This document shows positions 19,069 through 30,008 of a stretch of DNA of 42,445 nucleotides, piece by piece. How positions within the stretch are numbered: position 1 is the stretch's first letter; every line of letters starts with the position of its first letter. The notes under the pieces are model-generated. The model had not been told where the DNA came from and did no database searches. It was given only the letters and a program-made list of their open reading frames with translations. Origin of the DNA: Nemertoderma westbladi. Lineage: Eukaryota > Xenacoelomorpha > Nemertodermatida > Nemertodermatidae. The stretch spans positions 1 to 42,445 of the forward strand of contig JAUCBJ010007928.1 of the NCBI GenBank assembly GCA_032718475.1, in the 5' to 3' direction. The translations under genes and the position numbers were made by a program.

Positions 19069-19886
19069 ACTGAAATTTGAATGCGAAAATTCTATTCGAA
19101 ATCGGCTCGAAAGAAAAGACATTAAAGAAACAAATAAACGCGGTAACTCCAGCATATATTTGGAATTCTTGATAGAAGCATTGTAACAACAAATAAATAT
19201 CATCCGCGTTTCCCCTACCAGACGTGCGTCTTTGGTATTATTACGGTAAATGCCCTAGACCCAGCCAATAAACGGAAAGACATAAACATCCACGGAAACG
19301 TTGTGTTAAACACAGTTGTGTTCGTTATATTTACTGGAGTTTCGAGCGAAACTTGTTTGACGTATCACCTATGCTCACTCGGCTCTAACGATCCTAGAGT
19401 AAACCTACGATCAGAGTCCCGGAATACTCGGTCAAACCTCCTCATTCCTTAGTTGGACCTCAGACCTGCGATCCTGGTGGTGTCGCGGATCCTCGCGGAC
19501 GGTATTCACTGTTCAAGATCTAGTGCTACCCTAACAATTAATCGGTAACACTCCGGCAGTGATTTCTAGCTAGCCGCCCATCTTTCCTAGCCGGATTATG
19601 ACGCAGACACCTAATATCACTATCCAACCGTATGGTCGTCCCATTTAACGCGATACAACCCTTCATCAAGGTGAAGGAGAGCGTTGTACGAAACGAGTTA
19701 AACGCTATTCTATAAAGATCAAAAAAGAAACCTGCGTTTGTTCAGATAAACGTAAGTTATAACAGTAAGTCCAATCGATAAACGAATTGGCCTTATCTCA
19801 GTTCGATTGGGAAACCTCGAATCTCAAAGAAGATATCAAGCTTAGAAAACCCTATTCTCTGCGAGAGTTTTGGACGAACGTATCCC
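19069..19886 (+). other. No recognisable gene (ORF3-equivalent region of B)
   Basis: About 820 bp with stops in all frames on reading. A weak resemblance of one frame near 19070 (KLKFEC) to KFIRFEC of element A ORF3 is too short to rely on. Otherwise I see no homology to the ORF3 of A. Confidence 0.5.
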
Positions 19887-20093
19887 ATGACAAGCGGAGG
19901 AAAATCAGCTCGAGGAGGAGCATATCGAAATGGACGAGACACCGACCGTAAACCCAAACCTTCTAATGCAATCATATTGCACCCTTCACCCAGGAGTTAT
20001 GGCCCTCCTAGTAAAGTGGCTCCCCCCAAAGAGAAAAAGACTCTGGCTAACTTTAAAAAACTGCGTAAACGCCGTCCGCGCAAGAAAGACTAA
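19887..20093 (+). pseudogene. Conserved C-terminal tail of ORF3 in element B
   Basis: The 68-codon frame ends with about 47 residues that match the last residues of ORF3 of element A (31752-31892), including ILHPSPRSYGPPSKVAPPKE and a terminal basic cluster (KKLRKRRPRKKD). I count about 10 differences in 47. The basic cluster looks like a nuclear-localisation or nucleic-acid-binding tail. Upstream of it B has no recognisable ORF3 body, so this is either a last exon of a spliced message or a remnant. The non-coding 75 bp that follow are equally conserved, so the conservation may reflect a cis element. Confidence 0.5.
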
Positions 20094-20163
20094 CTGTTTA
20101 GAGTATTTATGTATATTAGAAATTGTGATTTTGTATATTTTATAGACTTAAATCCCATTTTCT

Positions 20164-20171
20164 GGGAGCGG
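20164..20171 (+). promoter_or_regulatory. Polypurine tract next to the 3' LTR of B
   Basis: GGGAGCGG immediately precedes the LTR at 20172, the place where plus-strand synthesis is primed. It is short and has one C. Element A has only TTTGCGG at the same place, suggesting decay. Confidence 0.55.
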
Positions 20172-21332
20172 TGTAAAAGCTTTTGTGGGATAACTGATTC
20201 GTTTGCCTTGTTAACCAGTTCCCCCCCAGGCGCTGAATACTCTAAAAGGGGATCTATAACTCGAATAGCGCAAGCTACCGGCTGATTGGCTGATTCGCTG
20301 TGCGAAGGGATCTGGGCTACGTTTGATTGTCCAACCAGCTTGGGAAAGTATCTGCCAATAGGATTTGAGTTGATTTTGATTTCGACCTATCACAGATCTA
20401 CTGAACTGAATTTTCCTATCTGTATGCTCTTTCTCTGTGTTGGGTGGAAGCCTTTGTAAATAAGGTTATTCTTATCAGTTTTCAGTGTTGTTGGTCTTTC
20501 TTTCCTAAGCCAGGAGAGAACGGCTTGGAAATATTTTGTGCCTTTCTGTTTTAATCTAACACTAGTAGGCTTAATTATAAGGACATATATCCGTTATCAA
20601 AACAAACCAAACAATCCATACCAAACTTAACACACACTGAATCACTGTGCATACTTTTATATTGTTATACTGCTATTTACTGTCAGTTCTTCATAATATG
20701 GTTGATGAATTATTATATTTGGAATAACGATAAATAACCCCGAAACCCAATATTCTTGATATACCGAAGGTAAGAGAGAAAGGTTACATATAACGATTGT
20801 GACTTATGTTAAAGTGGTTTGAAGTGAATCTAATGTTATTTGATAGACCCTACATGAGTCGGTCCGTGTTCCTTTTATATATAACTAAAATCAGTGAAGA
20901 TCGGCAGATCAGTGTGCAGTATTGTGCAGCATTGTGTATGAGTGAACCTGATAACGAAGCATTTCCTAAAGAATGCGCCATATATGTGAATTATAACTAA
21001 GCCATATCGTTGTGAGTAGTTTAAGTCATAACTCTGTTTGTATAGATAGAGCGCCACGTCCTAAAGGAACTGTTAATATTCCCCGAAGGTGAATAATATT
21101 GTCAGAGATTATATAATACTGTGAGTCGAATAATACATTAGGCTTACATAGCAATAAGATTAAGCCGTCGAACCCAATCTCCCGGGTATATCCAGCGGGT
21201 GAATGATCGCGCACAGATTGGTTTCGACTAGTGTAGTGAATTAAATACTTGTCATAGACTAAAAGTGATTTATTATCTAGAAGACATTCTAATTTGGCGG
21301 GTTAAACTGCCAAAGGTCTGAAAGCACGAACA
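20172..21332 (+). repeat. 3' LTR of element B
   Basis: 1161 bp, the same length as the 5' LTR, differing by my reading at only two positions (21123 and 21326). It ends AAAGCACGAACA and is followed by the second CGTTA. Confidence 0.96.
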
Positions 21333-21337
21333 CGTTA
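21333..21337 (+). repeat. 5-bp target-site duplication of element B, right copy (CGTTA)
   Basis: Pairs with 5487-5491. Pol of element A resumes directly after it (TATCTGAAGGAG...). Confidence 0.93.
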
Positions 21338-22961
21338 TCTGAAGGAGGAGGGTCGCTATGAGATTGGTCTGGCTTTTAGGTGGAGAGAACCCAGCTTCGT
21401 TAATAACCGACCTTTAGTGGAAAAGAGAATCGCACAGCTACATCGGCGCTTAATGTCCAACGTTCGAGCCAAAGAGATATATAAGACGCAACTAAAGAAA
21501 TTCATCAACAAGGGATACGCGGAGCGAGTTCCGGAAGAAACACCCAGAACAGAAAGAACGTATTACTTGACACACCATTACGTTCCCAAATCCGGTAAAC
21601 CAAACGAAGTCCAGGTAGTGTTTGATGGCTCCGCCCTTTATATGGGACAATCCCTAAACTCAGAACTGTTGCCAGGACCCAACTTACTCCAATCTTTGTT
21701 GGGAATATTATTACGATTGCGGCAATATTCAGTCGCCTTTGCCTCCGACATTGAAGGCATGTTTCTACAAGTAAAAGCATTAGATAGGGATCGAGATAGC
21801 CTACAATTTATGTGGTGGCCTGAAGGAGACCTCAACCGAAAACCGGTGGAATACTGGATGACAATCCAGGCTTTCGGGATCATATCGAGCCCCTCGAACG
21901 CTTGTTCAGTAGTGCGCACCACTGCCGACGATAATAGAGATGCCTACTCTAAAGCGGTTATCGACAACATCAAACGGGATATTTACATGGACGACAATCT
22001 AAAGTCCCTCCCATCGGTGGAAGAAGCAATCGATGTTGCCAAGGGAATGGTAGAGTGCTTTCAACGAGGTGGATTTTGCCTAACCAAATTCACTAGTAAC
22101 TCACGTGAGTTCCTGGAATCGATCCCAGTAGAAGACCGAGGTGTTAAAGATCTTGACCTCATTAAGGACGATCTTCCAGAAACGAAGACCCTTGGACTGA
22201 AATGGGACACGGAGAGAGACATTTTATTTTTCCAACTGAAACAACGTGATAATCTCGTTCGAACTAAACGGATTTTCCTGAGTATTCTGAGCGCTTTCTT
22301 CGATCCATTGGGATTCATTAGCCCTGTAATCCTAGTTGCTTGGAGCTTGGTACAACAAATGTGGCTCGAAAACCAATCGTGGAATGATCCACTCCAGGGA
22401 GAACTGCTAAAGAAGTGGATGAAGTGGGAGGATTCTTTACCATCTATCGAGAACTTTAAGATTTCCCGCTAGTATTTCAGTCACGTTCTCCCCACGTATT
22501 CCTATCAACTCCATGTTTTTGGAGACGCCAGCGATATTGGAATAGGTATAGTAGCCTACCTGAGGGTTGAAACTCCCGATGGAATTAATGTTTCATTAGC
22601 CACCTCTAAGGCCCTAATGAACAACAAACTGCGGGTTCCCAGAGCGGAGTTAAAGGCAGCACTATACGCTACAGCCATCGGCCGGAATGTAACGGAACAG
22701 ATCAACTATCCACTAGAGAAAACTGTCTATTGGACTGATGCGTTACTCGTTCTGGAGTATATAACTAATGAAGTCTGTCAGTTCAGCATCTTTGTTACCA
22801 ACCAAGTAGCTATTATACTCAGTCGCACTAATATAGATCAATGGAGACATTGCCCTGGGACAATTAATCCAGCCGATATCGCTTCCAGAGGAGCAACTCC
22901 TCAAGAACTGATAGACACTCCAGATTGGTTAGGTGGCCCCGACTTCCTAGGTAAAGAATAG
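21338..22961 (+). pseudogene. RT and RNase H part of pol of element A
   Basis: Open in one frame from the junction to a TAG at 22470-22472 (B has TCA), then open again to a TAG at 22959-22961. RT motifs are intact: VVFDGSA, FASDIEGMF, YMDD near 21988, then the LGLKWD segment. A reads straight through the place where B has an extra T, which shows the ancestral frame. RNase H shows VFGDASDIG, RAELKAAL and WTDALLVLEYI. The encoded domains are those of element B with many substitutions. The gene is dead because of the stops. Confidence 0.9.
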
Positions 22962-24880
22962 GAGGAATGGCCCCCTCATCTCACCACGGCGGAGATCAGA
23001 CAACACGGCGGAGAAAGTCAAACCGAAAACCCGGATGAGTAAATCAAAGTTGTTTAAGCCAGCGATTGATCTGTCTGTGCTACACACCGCCGGTGATGCC
23101 ACTGTGGATCCGAATCCATCTTTGGATGTTACTCAAACCATAAGTAAATCCGTCATAGAAATAAGGGAAAGAGATTGGAAATCTGGAACACCAGACATCT
23201 CCCATGGACTCTCTCCTCTCATCCAAAGAGCGATGGCTCATTATTGCTCCTGGAATCGGCTTTGCAAGGCCATTGTGTATTTAAAATGATGTATTCTAGG
23301 ACGAAGATTGCTAATGATGCCACTTCAGTAGTAGCTGAAAAGGTCCATGCTACCAAACACCTTCCCACTTATCGGCTGCCTGATAGGTTTTTTGACAGAG
23401 AAATATCAGTTACCAAGAACATGATAATACCAACAAGCATATACTGAGACTCCTGCAATGTTACAAGAATTCAGAAAAGTATTTCCTGTTGTTGAGAAAT
23501 CCACAGATGTGCTTAAGGGATCCTTTCTCTAGCATAATGATAGATGGGCTAATACGTGTCGGAGGAAGATTAACCAATGCTCCATTTTCCTTTGACACTA
23601 AGTTTCCCATACTCATTAGAAATCTTGAAATACAAATCAAGATGATTGTAGATATTCACAGTAAGCTTTACCACACTGGTAGAGAATGAGTTCTTAGCAA
23701 AATTCGAACTCGCTATTATTTCCATAAGCCCCGTAGAGCTCTAAACCAAGTTCTTAGGAACTGTATACCCTGTAGGAAAGCATTTAGTAGGCCTTTAACA
23801 CAGCGAGAGGCAGAATTTCCTAGGGAATGAGTCAGCTGTTATGAACCACCCTTTACTAATACTGGTGTGGATTTATTTGGCCCAATTGAAGTATATCGTG
23901 CTAGGACTATAGTCAAGCGATGGTGCGTCATCTTTGTCTGTATGACTTGTAGAGCGATCCATCTAGATATGGTGAATGATCTATCTACCAACAGCTCCAT
24001 ACTGAGTTTGCGCTGACAAATCGCTTGTTTTGGGACTAGCAACACTATGAGATCTGACAAAGGAACTAATTTCATTGGCGCCAATAACGAGATTAAAGCT
24101 TACGTAAAAGATTGGAACCAAAGACATGTGGATGATCAGTTAAGAGTAACAGCATCTAGCTGGACCTTCAATGCCGCCGACGCCCCTTGGTGGGGAGGAA
24201 GTTGGGAGAGACTCATATGTAGCGTGAAGACTGCATTTCACTTTATAGTGCCGTGCCGAGCGTATCTCACCGATGAACTTGATGAACTTGAACTTGAACC
24301 GATGAACGGAGGAAATCGCCGCTATCTCAATGAGAGACCGCTTATGCCAGTCTCATCGAGTCCCGTCTCCCTAGAAGCGCTAACACCCGCGCATTTCCTA
24401 CTAAAGAAACCTGTAGCCATGCTCCCGCAGTCAGAAATAACGGACAGAGACGAGTACTGCCGACAAACTTGGCAACTTATGCAGTTATTATCCCGTTGTT
24501 TCTCTGACCATTTTGAAAAATATTATCTTCCTACGCTACAACTTCGAACAAAGTAGTTTGCGCAGCAAGAAAACGTCATTGCCGGAGTCGTGGTCCTTAT
24601 CGTGGAATCAGATCTTCCCCGTAAGAGGTGGCAGACAGGTCGTATCATCGAGACTCATATATCCAATGATGGTTTAGTGAAATCGATGGAACACGTCGTC
24701 ATGCGACGTAACTTCAAGAAACCTGGAATTTTGTTCGAAACTCAACAACTTAATCGCCCGGTTGGTCGTTTATGTTTACTGGAAAGAGACCGAGAGTTAT
24801 CCGGTAACTATGGAAAACAAGAGACTCTTCCCACGACCACCTCCCTAATCCAACAAACATCTAGGGACTACCCAACATAA
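22962..24880 (+). pseudogene. Integrase part of pol of element A
   Basis: Homologous to 15200-17119 of B. A deletion near 23005 shifts the frame. In-frame stops then occur at 23287-23289, 23687-23689, 23828-23830, 24015-24017 and 24554-24556. Three of these are CGA-to-TGA and one is TGG-to-TAG relative to B. The D, D, E motifs (GVDLFGP, SDKGTNF, GGSWERLI) and the C-terminal domain (RKRWQTGRI, RPVGRLCLLE) are still readable. At about 24270-24300 a local GATGAACTT/GAACTT duplication adds DELDELELEP and removes part of a conserved helix. Inactive. Confidence 0.88.
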
Positions 24881-26679
24881 CAGCGTTTGGAGTGGGTGTA
24901 TGACTACATTATTTCATTTGTTTATTTTTATATTTATGTATGCATTATTATGTAATTTATATTATTATGATCGTTTTCTTTAATTTTATTTAGTAGAATA
25001 ATATTTTTAACGATTATTTAGTAGATTAGTGCAATATATTTCGTATTTTATTACTCAATTACTTAGTATAATATATTTCGTTAACGGCGAGAAATAATTT
25101 TGTTTTCTCTTTCCTTACTGTCCGTATCATACTATAAATACGTGACTACAGTAAGATGAAATGTCAGTACTTATTAAAGAACAATATACCGCTCCTACTA
25201 TACTTAGGTATTATTGGTAAAGTAGAGTATTAGGAATGCAAAGTTCAGATACTCGTGTCTCGGCTAAACCAAGCTCTGGGTAGACCTTGGAAACGACTTG
25301 CCTCTTCTCACTGACATTGCTTCTTGCAATATTGCTCTCATACCGTATCTTAAATAATACATATAGTAGAAAGATGTCCATTTAACAGCAGCGCTGTCAA
25401 AGTAAATCTGTTAAAATCTTTGACCCATAAATCTGTTAAACCCTTTGACCATCTGAAATTCTAGTCGATTAAGATATCGCGGCACCCACTGATATACTTG
25501 AAAGACAAAATTCTAGAATCAGTGGTTAACGTCCCCAGACATTTGTTAAATATTCACAACGTTTGTTATAACAAATGTTAAAGTAAAAGAAATAGGGAAA
25601 ATCTGTTAAACCCTTAGATCCTTTAAAGATCTAGTCGATTGAGATATATAAAGATATATCTTATTACAACAGGTTGTTAACCTGAGAAAAATCTGTTAAA
25701 ATTTTACAGCATTATTATAATAAAATGCTGACAAATCTTTTAAACCCTTAGATCCTCTAAAATTTTAGTCGATTAAGATATAGTAGTACTTACCGATGCC
25801 CTTAAAAGACAAAATTTCTGGAATCAAGGATCAGTGTTCCCAGACATGTTCTGGAATAAAACTGTGTCTATTTTAATATCAAATAATAAAATTCACAGGA
25901 ACAAATTTTAAATTCATATCCTCTCATGAATTTAATAAATTGTCATTTTATACAATTTATAAACATTCCCAAAATTCCGTTAATTAATAGATCATGGGAG
26001 CGGAGATTCATCCTATTAAGTATATCAGTGTGAAAGAATCTCCAGTGTACAGTCAATAGCCGAGAAAATTCATAAAATCATGTATAATGGGAATATAGAC
26101 AATTAAAGAGTCACTATTAAATAGCATCCCAGATCTGTATGCATGAAAAATACCCTAATTCTACTGCTAGCTTTGCATAATGTCACCATAGTAACAACCA
26201 CGCTAGAATTAGAAGTGAGTTAAAAGAACAATAGAAGGCTTGCTCATTGAATAGCATGCGGAATAAATAACACCTTGATAGTATCTAAGGATACATAATA
26301 ATAACGTGGCATTCTGGAAGGCATCTGACTAATGGACAAATGGCCCTAATTTGTACAAATTGTGGCAGGAATGTGGAATTTGTGTATTTATAGGTGAATG
26401 TTACTACTAAAGTGCAGTTACAGTTGCGAGTCGCAATTGTGAAAGTTACCCTACATCTGTATCAAGTACCTCCAGTATATTCGAGCCCTTGGGACGGACA
26501 GTGGAGTGACTCGCGCTGGTTATTGTTGTCGTTGTGTGGCTACTACATTGGCGAGGGGCACAGCGACAACAGTACATCAGCGCTGTCCGGGCTGGGCTGT
26601 CCGGGGGCAGAGAGGGGAAGACAGCTACGCATTCGAACTCGCGCAGTGTTATGTTACCGATACCGAGCGCAAACCGGCC
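24881..26679 (+). other. 3' non-coding region of element A before ORF3
   Basis: AT-rich and homologous to 17120-18712 of element B, including the conserved 117-bp block (here 25232-25348) and repeats of the AGTCGATTAAGATAT type. No gene is seen. From 26443 one frame is open without an ATG and leads into ORF3. It includes CYVTDTERKP just before the ORF3 start. The last 200 bp are GC-richer. Confidence 0.7.
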
Positions 26680-26692
26680 ATGGGTATAGATG
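26680..26692 (+). pseudogene. Start of ORF3 of element A, cut by the foldback transposon
   Basis: GCCATGG at 26677-26683 is a near-ideal animal start context. The frame reads M-G-I-D and is interrupted by the transposon at 26693. It continues in the same frame at 30003 after removal of the transposon and one 9-bp duplication. The frame is also open upstream of this ATG back to 26443, so the protein may instead begin on an upstream exon. Confidence 0.55.
26684..26692 (+). repeat. 9-bp target-site duplication, left copy (GTATAGATG)
   Basis: Identical GTATAGATG follows the right end of the foldback transposon at 29995-30003. Nine-base duplications with long inverted repeats are typical of Mutator-like and foldback elements. 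Confidence 0.88.
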
Positions 26693-27030
26693 GGATAGTT
26701 GGAAATTAAGCACACAATCAAACACAACCAAAAACACACCCAAACACAATCAAACACAGTCCAAATGTTAACCAATTTTGTCAAACACAGTCCAAATCGG
26801 AAAGCCAAGGTAAATCTACATCAGTTTGTATAAAAATTATTTTCAAAATGTCCGCACAATGCCACTATTATTGCCAATTTGTATCTCAACGCACAGCTAG
26901 ACTGGTTGCTAGGCGCTAGTGAGTGACGTTGGCCTTATATCCCTTGCACACTGTACTGTACAGCCTACTCGGTAGGGGTAGGCAGGTAGGCATATTGCAG
27001 TATTGCGATCACATACCGGCTGGCCGGTGA
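26693..27030 (+). repeat. Left terminal inverted repeat of the foldback transposon
   Basis: Pairs with about 29660-29994 on the opposite strand. The match runs from the tip to CACATACCGGCTGGCCGGT, with scattered mismatches. Confidence 0.88.
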
Positions 27031-27098
27031 TGTAGTGAGGTAGGTACCGTACCAATAGTTAGTTCTTTAAATCATTGTATTTTATTCCGCTATTTGTT

Positions 27099-27109
27099 AT
27101 GGTACCCGT
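27099..27109 (+). repeat. 11-bp target-site duplication of the LINE, left copy
   Basis: ATGGTACCCGT at 27099-27109 recurs at 29564-29574 right after the TAG-repeat tail, defining the LINE insertion inside the foldback element. Confidence 0.85.
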
Positions 27110-29522
27110 CTCTGGATCCATCTCTCGTATCTCTGGAAATGGATTGTTTTCGGCTGGAACCCAGTTCAAGAAGCGAACTGGAAAGCTATGGACTCATAGT
27201 GGACCCAGTGGTCACAAGTCCCAGATAGACCATATTCTGTTTCGTAGGAAATACAGGAGCTCTATACAAGACTGTAATGCATTTACACTTCGACCCTTCT
27301 CCAGTGATCACCGCCTTATTGTGGCCAAGGTAAGACTTAGACTGCCTGCTAGCAGAACAACGAAATCTGCCTTACCGCGGCATGACTAGTCCTCTCTGTT
27401 GCAACAGCCAAGTGTGAGATCCAGCTTCACACTACAGCTGAGCAACAGGTATGAGGCTCTTGCCTCTGAGGCGGCAGATCACTGTGAGGGCTATACTGCC
27501 TTTACAGAAGCAGTTAAGTTAGCAGCTGCACAAACAGTTCCTGTATACCCTCGAAACAGGAAAAGGGCCCCCTGGACTGACAACAAAATTCAGAAGTGCC
27601 GAAATGACCTTCATAAAGCGCAGAAAGAGTCCCAACTCAAACAGACTACAGCGACCAAGAATGCAGTTAAGGCTGCATCTAGGTCCCTGAACAGGCAGTA
27701 CTCTGTTAATCTACAGGAGCTAATAAACCAACAGGTTGATGCCATCAATGATGCAGAAGATAGCAGGCAATCATCCCAGGCATGGAAATCGATCAATCTG
27801 CTTACTGGGCGGAAAAGCCAACCAACCACCAAGGTTAAGGCTGAATAACCAGCCGATCGCCTCAATGGTTGGAAAGCCCACTTTGAAAAGCTCCTCAATA
27901 ATGACAGGGTATTGCCTGATAACTTTATAGAAGTAAAAGTGTCTGAGTCTGTACTCCCAGATATTCCCATTGGCGATATCTCCTTTGCAGAAGTGAAGGC
28001 TGCTGCAAAGAGCATTAAGACCAATCGTGCCAGTGGAGTAGATGGTGTTCCCCCTGAGGTCTTTAAAATACCTGAGTGTTTAAAGCTCATCTATCCCATC
28101 ATAGTAGACATGTACCGAACAACAAGAGTCCCACAAGAAATGAAAACAAATAAGTTGGTGCCAGTTCCCAAGAAGGGCAACCTAACACTCTATGGTTCTT
28201 TTCGGGGAATCTCATTGATCTCGATTGCTGCAAAGTTATACAATAGGATTCTATTAAATCGCATCAGGGATCCCATTGAGAGACTGCTACGTGGAAATCA
28301 GAATGGGTTCCGCAAAGGTCGTGGGACCATGGAGCCCATTTTGGCACTTAGAAGGATAATTGAAGAATTATCAAAAAAGAAAGACAGGCATCTGGCTGTT
28401 ATCTTTGTTGACTTCTTCAAGGCTTTTGATTCAGTCTCTCGGTCACGTATGTTCAGCATACTTTCATTATATGGGATTCCTGATGAAATTATTGCAGCAA
28501 TCAGATCAGTATACGATGGTTCGACAACATTTGTGTCTACTGTTGATGGTGACACAGAACCATTTGAAGTGTTTTGGGGCGTCCTCCAAGGAGACACACT
28601 TGCACCATTCTTGTTCATTATTGTGGTTGACTATGTTCTACGCATGTCCTTAGATCATCATAATGATGATGGGGTGATGATAACTCCACCTACTGGCTCC
28701 AGAAGTCGAGGAAATCCTGCCAAGTACCTAACTGATCTAGACTTTGCTGATGACTTAGGAGTACTCTCAGAATCATTAGAGGGAGCCCAACGGCTCCTCA
28801 GCTCATTAGAACATGCTGCTTCTAGTGTTGGTCTTTTTATTAACTCCAGAAAGACCAAAATTCTGACAGTTAACTTTGAAAGTCCTCAGCAAGTCTCTGA
28901 TCGGATGAGCATAAGCTCAAAGGATGGTATGCTTGAGCATGTGGACGACTTCTGTTACCTGGGATCATGGATCCGGAAGTCAGGTGAGGACCTTCGAATA
29001 AGTAAGGGAAAGGCATGGGCAGCCTTGAATAGGCTTTCCAGGATTTGGAAGTCACCTAGAATTAATCGGAAACTTAAGGTCCGATTATTTAGAGCAGCAG
29101 TAGTTCCAGTACTCCTCTACGGGAGTCCATGCTGGGCTCTAACTGCTGAGGACACCAAATCTCTGGATGGCACATTCACAAGAATGCTACGCCGGGTTCA
29201 TTGTGTCAAGTACAATGCACACATCTCCAACCAGACACTATATAACATTGGAGGTGTCTCATTGGTTCCCCCAAGCTTGACACTAGAACAAAATCGCCTC
29301 CACTTTGCAGGACATTGCTTTCGCCGTGAGGAACAGCCAGTGCATAATCTTGTACTTTGGCAGCCTCATGGAGTGAATAAGCATGGTGGACAGCCCATGA
29401 CTTTCTTGAGACGCATCTTAAAGGACACTGGCCTTAAAGATGCGGATGATCTAGCAAATGTCATGGGTGATAGGGAGTTGTGGCAGTGCAATTTTGTTGA
29501 CAAGCCGGCACAGCATTCTTAA
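27110..29522 (+). pseudogene. LINE ORF2: endonuclease C-terminus and reverse transcriptase
   Basis: One frame throughout with two nonsense codons: TAG at 27387-27389, in a place where related copies suggest Trp, and TAA at 27846-27848. The endonuclease end shows QIDHIL and SSDHRLIVAKV. The RT is complete: LVPVPKKG, FRGISLISIAAKLYNRILLNR, QNGFRKGRGT, motif A FVDFFKAFDS, motif B GVLQGDTLAP, motif C FADD, then thumb and a C-terminal region with LLYGSPCWALT and HFAGHCFRREEQP. It would nick target DNA and copy the LINE RNA. It is not functional as it stands. The minus-strand LINE fragment at 590-2421 is a diverged relative. Confidence 0.9.
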
Positions 29523-29563
29523 AAATGCAGCTGCAATGCAGCATGCCGATCCTAGTAGTAGTA
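27110..29563 (+). mobile_element. 5'-truncated RTE-like LINE with TAG-repeat tail
   Basis: Bounded by an 11-bp target duplication. The 5' end is truncated inside the endonuclease region. The 3' end is CCTAGTAGTAGTA, a short trinucleotide repeat tail in place of poly-A, as is usual for RTE-type LINEs. Just before the tail, ATGCAGCTGCAATGCAGCAT is nearly self-complementary and may form the hairpin recognised by the reverse transcriptase. The last 77 bp are identical to the antisense insert in gag of element B. Confidence 0.9.
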
Positions 29564-29574
29564 ATGGTACCCGT
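29564..29574 (+). repeat. 11-bp target-site duplication of the LINE, right copy
   Basis: ATGGTACCCGT, pairing with 27099-27109. Confidence 0.85.
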
Positions 29575-29659
29575 AATCCAGTAGGCCTAATCTATTCTGT
29601 CTGTCTGTAGGGCTAGGCAGCTAGGGCTACTGCAGTACTGCAAATTTCGATTACCGCAA

Positions 29660-29994
29660 ATTACCGGTCAGCCGGTATGTGATAGCAATACTGAAATATG
29701 CCTTGCCTACCTCTACCAGAGGCTGTACTGTACGTACATCAGTGTACAGGGGATATAAGGCCAACGTCACTAGTGCCTAGCAACCAGTCCAGCTGTGCGT
29801 TGAGATATAAATTGGCAATAATAGTGGCATTATACGGACATTTTGAAAATAATTTTTATACAAACTGAAGTAGAATTACCTTGGGTTTCCGATTTGGACT
29901 GTGTTTGACAAAATTGGTTAACATTTGGACTGTGTTTGATTGTGTTTGGGTGTGTTTGGTTGTGTTTGATTGTGTGCTTAATTTCCAACTATCC
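29660..29994 (-). repeat. Right terminal inverted repeat of the foldback transposon
   Basis: Reverse complement of the left repeat, ending AACTATCC at 29994, then the 9-bp duplication. Confidence 0.88.
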
Positions 29995-30003
29995 GTATAG
30001 ATG
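29995..30003 (+). repeat. 9-bp target-site duplication, right copy (GTATAGATG)
   Basis: Pairs with 26684-26692 around the foldback transposon. Confidence 0.88.
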
Positions 30004-30008
30004 GATCT

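Larger units (their letters stand above)
5492..21332 (+). mobile_element. BEL/Pao LTR retrotransposon B (young, about 15.8 kb)
   Basis: A complete element bounded by two 1161-bp LTRs (TG...CA) and a 5-bp target duplication, inserted in the same orientation into pol of element A. I find only two LTR-to-LTR differences (C/G at 6443 versus 21123, and G/A at 6646 versus 21326), so the insertion is recent. Order: LTR, 2.26-kb leader, gag-protease-RT (8910-14501), RNase H-integrase (to 16791), integrase C-terminal domain (to 17119), 3.05-kb 3' region with remnants of a third frame, polypurine tract, LTR. It is large for the family because of the leader and the 3' region. As read here, two 1-nt frameshifts interrupt pol. 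Confidence 0.95.
26693..29994. mobile_element. Non-autonomous foldback (Mutator-like) DNA transposon carrying a LINE
   Basis: The ends GGATAGTTGGAAATTAAG and its reverse complement begin inverted repeats of about 335 bp (26693-27030 and about 29660-29994). They include CACACAATCAAACACAACC-type tandem motifs near the tips. The 9-bp duplication GTATAGATG flanks both sides. Without the LINE the element is about 837 bp, almost all inverted repeat, and has no transposase. Classification as Mutator-like rests only on duplication length and long repeats. It lies four codons into ORF3 of element A. Confidence 0.88.

Noticed and set aside
19069-19200. Similarity of B (KLKFEC...) to ORF3 of A (KFIRFEC...)
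   Set aside because: Only a handful of residues agree and the frame is soon closed; not enough to claim homology.
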